The notes below the pieces were generated by a model, which was given only the letters and a program-made list of their open reading frames with translations, did no database searches and was not told the DNA's origin. The position numbers and the translations under genes were made by a program. From assembly GCA_023445705.1 (NCBI GenBank), contig JAEXKM010000218.1:1-34501 (forward strand): 34,501 bases of DNA, in the 5' to 3' direction. Below are positions 25,508-31,681 of the stretch, one piece after another; the first letter of the stretch is position 1; every line of letters starts with the position of its first letter. This DNA comes from Pseudomonadota bacterium (lineage in GTDB: Bacteria; Pseudomonadota; Alphaproteobacteria; Caulobacterales; Caulobacteraceae).

Positions 25508-25600
25508 TGCAAGGCGCCCCTTGTTTCATGATTCCAACCCGACAGTCCGACGCGGCTAAGCGGCTGGCCGTCGAAAGAATGGGTACGCGCTTTGTTCTGG

Positions 25601-25615
25601 GTTCACAAGATGTTC
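25601..25615. promoter_or_regulatory. LexA (SOS) box upstream of recA
   Basis: GTTC-ACAAGAT-GTTC on the plus strand (GAAC-N7-GAAC facing recA) is an exact match to the alphaproteobacterial direct-repeat LexA site GTTC-N7-GTTC. It lies 93 bases before the recA ATG, between recA and the TonB-receptor stop. The TTGTGA embedded in the minus-strand version could be the recA -35 box, which LexA would cover. Confidence 0.88.
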
Positions 25616-25657
25616 TTTTCCCGCCGCCAGCCCCATTACGTCCGAATGTGACGCCAC

Positions 25658-28153
25658 CTAGAAATCATAGGTCGCGGACAGTCCGAACTGGCGCGGACGG
25701 GGAACGAAGACCTGCGGCTGGCGCCCCGTAGTGGCGAAGGAAGGATCGTCGGTGTCGGTCAGGTTTTCCACGAAGGCGTTGAGCGTCCAGTTGGCCCTGC
25801 GCACGCCGCCCCGGACATTGAACAGCCAGTAGTCGCCCAGGTCGACGTCTATGGCGTTGGCGACGTCGAACGTGCTGTGGGAACGTCCCACATAGGTCGC
25901 ATCCCCGCGGAGCAGCAGTTGGGCGCCGCCTCCAAGGTCCCGGCGGTATTCCATCCAGCCCTGGGCACCCGCACGCGGGATGGCGGGTATGCGGTCGCCC
26001 GCCGAGCCCAGGCCCGCCCCCTCCGCGCTGGTCTGGTCGCGCGTCAGCACCGCGTCGGTCAGGGTCAGGCTGACGCCACCTCGCCAAGCCGAGTTCAGGA
26101 CAAAGCTGGTGTCCGCCTCCAGGCCCCGGATACGCGCCTTCCCAAGATTGGTGATGTAGCCGAAGGCGCCGTTGGTGCTGGTGGCGCTGTACTGCATGTC
26201 CTCCCAGTCGATCTCGTAGATCGCCGCGTTGAACACCAGGCGGTTCCCCAGCCAGGAACTCTTGAGGCCGAGCTCGTAGTTCCAGAGGCTGTCGGCCCCA
26301 TAGGCCGCCAGGTTCGGCGGCAAGCTGGGCACGGTGTTGATGCCGCCGGGACGGAAGCCCTGGGACGCCTGTGCGTACATCATCACGCTGGGCGCTAGGC
26401 GGCGGCTGCCCAGGACCTTCACGCTCCAACCGTCTTCGCCGGTGGCGCTGCTGAAATTGGCTTCCGAGGTGTTGGAGATCACGTTGACCACCAAGGCCTG
26501 GCCCGTCGTGATCTTGTCGTACTCGAAGCGCCGCGCGCCCAGGGTCAGGGAGGTGTCGCGGTCGGCGCCGAAGGTGATCTCGCCAAACGCCGCCCGTTGG
26601 CTCAACCGGCTCTCCACGATCCGCCGGCCGGTGAAGCCGCGCTCGAAGTCAGGCTCTCCGGTCAGGGTGGAGCCGACGACCACCTGGCTGTCGATGGTGT
26701 CCTTACGGATCTCGTGGAAGACCCCGAGCGTCCAGGCGAGAAAGCCCGCCGCCTCGGACTGCAGGCGCACCTCCTGGACCTGGGCGTCGAGTTCGATCGG
26801 CTGATTGAGAAGCCCCGGGGCCCGGCTGTCCACATAGGCGGAGTAAGCGATCTGCTGGTCGGCCGTGCAGGCGAAGGACGGCGCCAGGGCGAGGTAGCGC
26901 TTGCAGCCGTCCGGGCTCTCCCGCTCGGCCAGCAGGGTGCCGGTGTATTCGATCCGCCGGAGACTGTTCCAGGTGTAGGTCGCCGCGGTCGCCGACAGCC
27001 TCATGCCCGCCAAGCGCCAGCTCATCGCGCCTTCATAGAGCTTCATCCGGCTCTCGAAAGGCGTTCGCACATAGTTGGACGAGATGTTCGAAGGCGACCC
27101 CAGCGAGCCGCCGCTGGTGTCGTCGTCGTGCGCGTCCTGATACGTGGCCGAAAGATTGATCTGCAGGTCTTCGGTGGGTTCGATGCCCACGCCCAGCCGG
27201 CCGCCCCAGACGAGTCCCCCGTTGGTTTCCTGCAGGTCGAGCCGGCTATTGTCGACAAAGGCCGGCTCTCGCCGACGATAGGCGGTGAGGCGCACGCCGA
27301 CCTTGTCGCGCACCAGCGGCTGGTTCAGCACCACGCTCTGGGCATCGCCGACTTCGCCCGCGATCGTATTTCCCTCGAGCGACAGCGTCCCCCCTGCGCG
27401 AGAGAGATCGGGCCGCCTGAAGACCACCTTCAGGGCCCCGCCCATCGCGCTGGCGCCGTACAGGGTGCCTTGCGGCCCGCGCAGCAGCTCCAGCCGCTCG
27501 ACGTCGACCAGCAGCAGCTCGGGCGAAGAGCCGCCGGGGTCGGCCGTCGTGCCGCTCGGCCCCGTAACCGGGACATCGTCGTAATAGAGCGCGGTGGTCG
27601 CCTCGCCGGAGCCATACACGCCTCGGACGCTCAGGCGATTACGGCCGGTTCCGGTGCTCGTCTGGGTCAGCCCTGGCAGCAGGGCGGCCGCATCCTGGAA
27701 CGTGACGGCGCCGGCGCGAGTCAGCTCGTCTCCCGACAAGGCGCGCACAGACATGGGCGTGAGCTGATCGAGCAGTGGCCGGCGTGTCGCCGTAACGATC
27801 ACGCCCTCGACCTCGGACGGGGGCTCAACCGCCGCCGCGAGCGGTGCGACCTCGATGAGGTAGCGCCCTTGAAACACACGCCAAGTCAGGCCAGAGCCAC
27901 GCAGAAGCTCTCTGAGCGCCAGGTCGGGGTCCATCGCCCCCGTCACGCCCTTCGTGCTGCGCCCAGTGGCGATCTTCGGGTCGAAGAGGATGTCGCGGTC
28001 GCTTTGCACCGAGAACCGGGTCAAGGCCCGATCCAGCCGCAGGCCGGCGGGAATCGAAAAGGCCGGCTTCGGAGCAGCCGCAAACGCCGGCCCGCTTAAG
28101 GCGAGGACCGCCGCGACCAAGACCCAGATACGGACGAACTTAAACAGGCGCAC
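25658..28153 (-). CDS. TonB-dependent receptor with N-terminal STN signalling domain (FecA-like transducer)
   Basis: 831 residues if started at the GTG at 28153, which has GGGAG just before it and begins a signal peptide (FKFVRIWVLVAAVLALSGPA). The frame is open another 176 codons, but that part is poorly protein-like and lies antisense to fecI. Residues ~33-105 (FSIPAGLRLDRALTRFSVQS ... GRYLIEV) are an STN domain, the periplasmic part that signals to FecR. Then come a TonB-box-like VEGVIVTATRR, the plug (FQDAAALLPGLTQTSTGTGR, RGPQGTLYGASAMGGALKVV) and a 22-strand barrel ending in FGLSATYDF. It imports a large ligand with TonB energy and reports its presence. It is divergent from fecI-fecR and near two secreted peptidases, which suggests a peptide ligand. 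Confidence 0.9.
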   Translation of the reverse strand: MRLFKFVRIWVLVAAVLALSGPAFAAAPKPAFSIPAGLRLDRALTRFSVQSDRDILFDPKIATGRSTKGVTGAMDPDLALRELLRGSGLTWRVFQGRYLIEVAPLAAAVEPPSEVEGVIVTATRRPLLDQLTPMSVRALSGDELTRAGAVTFQDAAALLPGLTQTSTGTGRNRLSVRGVYGSGEATTALYYDDVPVTGPSGTTADPGGSSPELLLVDVERLELLRGPQGTLYGASAMGGALKVVFRRPDLSRAGGTLSLEGNTIAGEVGDAQSVVLNQPLVRDKVGVRLTAYRRREPAFVDNSRLDLQETNGGLVWGGRLGVGIEPTEDLQINLSATYQDAHDDDTSGGSLGSPSNISSNYVRTPFESRMKLYEGAMSWRLAGMRLSATAATYTWNSLRRIEYTGTLLAERESPDGCKRYLALAPSFACTADQQIAYSAYVDSRAPGLLNQPIELDAQVQEVRLQSEAAGFLAWTLGVFHEIRKDTIDSQVVVGSTLTGEPDFERGFTGRRIVESRLSQRAAFGEITFGADRDTSLTLGARRFEYDKITTGQALVVNVISNTSEANFSSATGEDGWSVKVLGSRRLAPSVMMYAQASQGFRPGGINTVPSLPPNLAAYGADSLWNYELGLKSSWLGNRLVFNAAIYEIDWEDMQYSATSTNGAFGYITNLGKARIRGLEADTSFVLNSAWRGGVSLTLTDAVLTRDQTSAEGAGLGSAGDRIPAIPRAGAQGWMEYRRDLGGGAQLLLRGDATYVGRSHSTFDVANAIDVDLGDYWLFNVRGGVRRANWTLNAFVENLTDTDDPSFATTGRQPQVFVPRPRQFGLSATYDF

Positions 28154-28213
28154 AGCTCCCTGCCGCCTGCACTTCCCACGGCTCACCTCAGGTAAGCTAG
28201 CCCAGTCCGCCAA

Positions 28214-28225
28214 TGTGATGGTTGT
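28214..28225 (-). repeat. Outward-facing 12-mer, copy facing the receptor gene
   Basis: On the minus strand ACAACCATCACA, 60 bases before the receptor GTG. It matches 11 of 12 bases with the copy at 28342-28353 that faces fecI. It may be a shared promoter or operator element; no common -10 box follows the two copies. Confidence 0.35.
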
Positions 28226-28341
28226 TTGTTTGTCACAGGTCTGTGGCGCCGAGGCCCGCCCAAGCTGTGCCTCAAAATCCAGCATCGCCCGGTTTTCGAA
28301 CACGCCCTTCCGCGAGGTCGTTGACCTGCGACGCTCGATCA

Positions 28342-28353
28342 ACAACCATGACA
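28342..28353 (+). repeat. Outward-facing 12-mer, copy facing fecI
   Basis: ACAACCATGACA, 34 bases before the fecI ATG, inverted relative to the 28214-28225 copy. Position fits a -35 or activator site for fecI. ECF-type sigma factors often read an AAC-containing -35, so autoregulation is possible but not shown. Confidence 0.35.
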
Positions 28354-28387
28354 GCAACAAGACAAAGTGGGGTGTTGGGTAATCAGT

Positions 28388-28951
28388 ATGGCTTGGGCTG
28401 AAACGTCCGGGGCCAGGGGCGAGCCGGAAGGACTCGCACATGCCTCGATCCCTTACCAGCAAGCCTTGCGGGCTTTCTTCCGCCGCCGCGCTGACGGTCA
28501 TGAAATCGACGACCTGATTCAGGAAGTTCTGCTCCGGTTGCACAATCGCCGCCAAGGCGGCGAGGTCACCAATCTCTCCAGCTTCATTTTCCAGACCGCG
28601 ACCAATGTCCTGTTGGACCGGCGTCGCCGCGACACGGTCCGCCGACGCGGCGCGCACTGCGAGCTTGAGGAAATCCATCACCCGCTGGACGAACTCTCAC
28701 CAGATCGAATCCTCCAGGCCAAGCAGGAGGCTTCGGTGGCGATGGCGGCCCTGGCAGAGCTTTCGCCCCGCACCCGCGCCGCTTTCATGCTCGTCCGCTT
28801 CGAGGGCTTGAGCTACAAGGCGGTTGCGGCTCAACTTGGCATCTCGGTGAGTGCGGTCGAAAAGCACGTCACCAAGGCCCTTCGGATCATCTCGATCCGG
28901 TTGCAGGAAACCGATGAACGACAACCACCGACAAGACGGTTCTTCCGGTAG
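28388..28951 (+). CDS. FecI-type ECF sigma factor
   Basis: 187 residues from the ATG at 28388; a GTG at 28367 would add seven residues. Region 2 has YQQALRAFFRRRADGHEIDD followed by LIQEVLLRLHNR, the usual core-binding helix, and SSFIFQTATNVLLDRRRRDT, the -10-reading helix. Region 4 has LAELSPRTRAAFMLVRFEGL then SYKAVAAQLGISVSAVEKHV, the -35-reading helix-turn-helix. The E/K-H-V end is typical of the FecI group that works with FecR and a TonB transducer. It probably directs RNA polymerase to the receptor and peptidase genes. Its last 38 bases overlap the fecR start. Confidence 0.92.
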   Translation: MAWAETSGARGEPEGLAHASIPYQQALRAFFRRRADGHEIDDLIQEVLLRLHNRRQGGEVTNLSSFIFQTATNVLLDRRRRDTVRRRGAHCELEEIHHPLDELSPDRILQAKQEASVAMAALAELSPRTRAAFMLVRFEGLSYKAVAAQLGISVSAVEKHVTKALRIISIRLQETDERQPPTRRFFR

Positions 28952-29936
28952 CCCGGACGCCGCGTCGTGGTTCGTACGTCTGCAACGCCGCCCCGATGAC
29001 AACGAACTGCGATGCGCCTTCAAGGCTTGGCTCGCGTCCGACCCCCGACATCCGGCCGAATGGGCGCAGGTCAGTGCGACCTGGGACCACGTCGGGGAAC
29101 TGAAAGACGAGCCCGAGATCCTGGCGGCGCGCGAAGCGCTGCGGGCCGAGTTCGCGCAAGCCAAGCGCGCGCCTCAGATGCGCTGGGCGGCTGGGATCGC
29201 CGCGATCGTGCTCGCGGGCGGGGCCGCGCTCGGCGTCGGCTCCTGGCGGCAATCGCAGCACCAGACTCAGCAGCCGGCGGCCGTCGCCACCGCCCAGGCC
29301 ATCGCTGTCTACCATACGCCCGTTGGCGGTCAGCAGACTTTCACGCTCGAAGACGGTTCGAAGGTCACCCTCAGCACCGACTCCGAGGTTCGCCTCACCG
29401 AATGGGGCGCGAACCGGGCCCTGACTGTGGTTCGGGGCGAAGCCTTCTTCCAAGTCGCCAAGAACCCCGAACGCCCATTCGTGGTCACCGCTGCGGGTCG
29501 CTCCGTCACGGCGCTCGGCACCGCCTTCGACGTTCGCGTGGATCCCGGCCGATGGTCGGTGAGCCTGATCGAGGGGAAGATCCGAGTGGCCGACACCGAC
29601 ACGTCGGTCGACCTGACTCCCGGCCGGCAGCTGATGCAGGTCGGCGACAGCCCGTGGACGGTGGAGACGCGGAACATCGCCGAACTCGCGACCTGGCGCG
29701 ACGGCCGCCTGGTGTTCGACAACCGCCCGCTCGCCTCGATCGTCGACGAGATGAACCGCTATTCGACGCGGAAGATCCGGATCACGGACCCTGCCCTGGC
29801 CGCCGCCCCGCTCAGCGGTCGCTTCAAGTCGGGGGACGTCGCCGGCTTCGTCGCCACCCTCGAGGCCTATGGCATGGCGCGAGGCGTCGAGACGTCATCC
29901 ACGACAATCGAGTTGCGCCCCCTCACGAGCGAGTGA
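28914..29936 (+). CDS. FecR-type anti-sigma factor/signal transducer
   Basis: 340 residues from the ATG at 28914, preceded by AGGA and lying inside fecI in another frame. Residues ~17-65 (DAASWFVRLQRRPDDNELRC ... WLASDPRHPAEWAQVSATWD) form the cytoplasmic DUF4880 sigma-binding domain. One transmembrane helix lies at ~90-108 (WAAGIAAIVLAGGAALGVGS). The periplasmic FecR domain follows (VGGQQTFTLEDGSKVTLSTD, VVRGEAFFQVAKN, LGTAFDVRV, LIEGKIRV). The C-terminus (WRDGRLVFDNRPLASIVDEM) is the STN-like part that meets the receptor. It holds FecI inactive or activates it when the loaded receptor signals. Overlap with fecI ensures stoichiometric synthesis. Confidence 0.92.
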   Translation: MNDNHRQDGSSGSPDAASWFVRLQRRPDDNELRCAFKAWLASDPRHPAEWAQVSATWDHVGELKDEPEILAAREALRAEFAQAKRAPQMRWAAGIAAIVLAGGAALGVGSWRQSQHQTQQPAAVATAQAIAVYHTPVGGQQTFTLEDGSKVTLSTDSEVRLTEWGANRALTVVRGEAFFQVAKNPERPFVVTAAGRSVTALGTAFDVRVDPGRWSVSLIEGKIRVADTDTSVDLTPGRQLMQVGDSPWTVETRNIAELATWRDGRLVFDNRPLASIVDEMNRYSTRKIRITDPALAAAPLSGRFKSGDVAGFVATLEAYGMARGVETSSTTIELRPLTSE

Positions 29937-30006
29937 GGATTTTGCGACAAGCTGCGTCTTGAGCCCGAGGGCCAGCGCCCTTATGCGCTGGCGGCCTGGA
30001 GGACTC

Positions 30007-31497
30007 ATGAAGACGATTACCAAGGCGCTGGCCACCAGCGCCCTTTGCGCCACTGCTTGGCTTGCCGCCGGCGCAGCCAACGCAGCTCCGCTGACGGCCG
30101 AAGGCCGCAACCAACTCATCTCGGCGGTGGATTCCTATACGCCCAAGATGAACGACGCGGCCCTGAAGATCTGGAGCTACGCCGAGCTCGGCTACCAGGA
30201 AACCAAGAGCAGCGCGGTCCTGCAGGACCAACTGAAGGCCGCCGGCTTCAAGGTCCAGGCCGGGGTCGCCGGCGAGCCCACTGGCTTCATCGCCAGCTTC
30301 AAGAACGGCTCGGGTCCGGTCATCGCTATCCTCGCCGAATTCGACGCCCTGCCCGGCCTGTCGCAAGCCGCCGTGCCGACCAAGCAGCCCATCCCCGGCC
30401 AGGACGCCGGCCATGGCTGCGGGCATAACCTGTTCGGCGCCGCGTCGACCGCCGCAGCCATCGCCCTGAAGAACTGGATGGTCCAGAACAAGGTCCAGGG
30501 CGAAGTCCGCGTCTACGGCACCCCGGCCGAAGAAGGCGGTTCCGGCAAGGTCTACATGGTCCGCGACGGCCTCTTCAACGACGTAGACGTCACCCTGCAC
30601 TGGCACCCGGGCAACACCAACTCGGCCAACCAGGGCACCTCGATGGCCAACATCAGCGGCAAGTTCCGCTTCTACGGCCAGTCGAGCCACGCCGCGGGCG
30701 CCCCGTGGGCAGGCCGCTCGGCCCTGGACGGCGTGGAGATCATGAACGTCGCCAACAACTACCTGCGTGAACACATCCCGGACCGCACCCGCATCCACTA
30801 TGTGATCACCAACGGCGGCAAAGCGCCGAACGTCGTCCCCGACTTCGCCGAGGTCTACTACTACGTCCGCAACGCCGACCCGAAGATCGTGGTCGACGTC
30901 ATGGACCGCGTGAAGACCGCAGCCCAAGGCGCGGCGATGATCACCGGCACCAAGGTCGAGTTCGAACAGACCGGCGGCGTCTACAACCTCCTGCCCAACG
31001 ATGTGCTGGGCAAGGTCATGTACCAGTCGCTGAGCAGCGTCGGCGGCATCACCTGGACGCCTGAGGAAACCAAGTTCGCCCAGGAACTGGCCAAGTCCCT
31101 GCCCAAGGGCGGCGGCGATCTCTCCTCGGTCGGCAAGGTGCAGGAATACCACGACGCCGACACTTCCGGCGACGCAGGCGGCGGCTCGACCGACGTGGCC
31201 GACGTGAGCTGGGTCACCCCGACCGTGGGCCTGTCGACCGCCACCTTCGTGCCCGGCTCGGCCGGCCATAGCTGGCAGAACGTGGCCGCCGGCGGCATGA
31301 GCATCGGCCTTAAGGGCGCGGCCCTGGCGGCCAAGACCCTGTCGATCACGGGCGCGGAACTGTTCTCCAATCCGGAACTGATCGCTCAGGCCAAGGCCGA
31401 GCTGAAGCAGCGCCAAGGCGACGGCTTCACTTACAAGTCCCTGCTCGGCGATCGTAAGCCGCCGCTGGACTACCGCAAGGCCGGCGGCGCCGAGTAA
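30007..31497 (+). CDS. Secreted M20-family amidohydrolase (AbgB/aminoacylase-like)
   Basis: 496 residues; ATG 30007 with GGAGG four bases upstream. The signal peptide is MKTITKALATSALCATAWLA, cleaved after ANA. Metal site and catalytic features of the M20D/AbgB branch: AGHGCGHNLFGAAS with His136, Cys138 and His140, GTPAEEGGSG with Glu175-Glu176, and HWHPG with His198/His200. The dimerisation domain begins about SGKFRFYGQSSHAAGAPWAG. Relatives cleave p-aminobenzoyl-glutamate, N-acyl or indole-amino-acid amides, or dipeptides. Export is unusual for most AbgB proteins and suggests work in the periplasm on imported material. It lies 70 bases after fecR on the same strand. Confidence 0.88.
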   Translation: MKTITKALATSALCATAWLAAGAANAAPLTAEGRNQLISAVDSYTPKMNDAALKIWSYAELGYQETKSSAVLQDQLKAAGFKVQAGVAGEPTGFIASFKNGSGPVIAILAEFDALPGLSQAAVPTKQPIPGQDAGHGCGHNLFGAASTAAAIALKNWMVQNKVQGEVRVYGTPAEEGGSGKVYMVRDGLFNDVDVTLHWHPGNTNSANQGTSMANISGKFRFYGQSSHAAGAPWAGRSALDGVEIMNVANNYLREHIPDRTRIHYVITNGGKAPNVVPDFAEVYYYVRNADPKIVVDVMDRVKTAAQGAAMITGTKVEFEQTGGVYNLLPNDVLGKVMYQSLSSVGGITWTPEETKFAQELAKSLPKGGGDLSSVGKVQEYHDADTSGDAGGGSTDVADVSWVTPTVGLSTATFVPGSAGHSWQNVAAGGMSIGLKGAALAAKTLSITGAELFSNPELIAQAKAELKQRQGDGFTYKSLLGDRKPPLDYRKAGGAE

Positions 31498-31510
31498 GCC
31501 GCACGACGTC

Positions 31511-31533
31511 GGGACCCGGCCACGCCGGGTCCC
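31511..31533. terminator. Perfect hairpin between the M20 and M14 peptidase genes
   Basis: GGGACCCGGC / GCCGGGTCCC is a 10-bp perfect stem with a CAC loop, 13 bases after the M20 stop. No T-tract follows, so it is a weak terminator, an RNA-stabilising structure or an attenuator limiting read-through into the M14 gene. The rest of the 184-base gap shows no clear promoter. Confidence 0.45.
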
Positions 31534-31681
31534 GCAACCGGCCTTCAAGGGTCGGGTATCCTTCTCCCCACAAAAATCAGCCCAAGGCGTAGGTGCGGAA
31601 TCGCGCCACGCGTGCGTCTGGCCTAGTGAGGCGTGTCCGTGTTGGGCATGCCGAGTCACGCAGTAAGAAGCGGGGGATCAA

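Noticed and set aside
28154..28681. The 176-codon upstream extension of the TonB receptor frame
   Set aside because: It overlaps fecI antisense, is not receptor-like, and would place the signal peptide in the interior. The GTG at 28153 gives a normal export signal.
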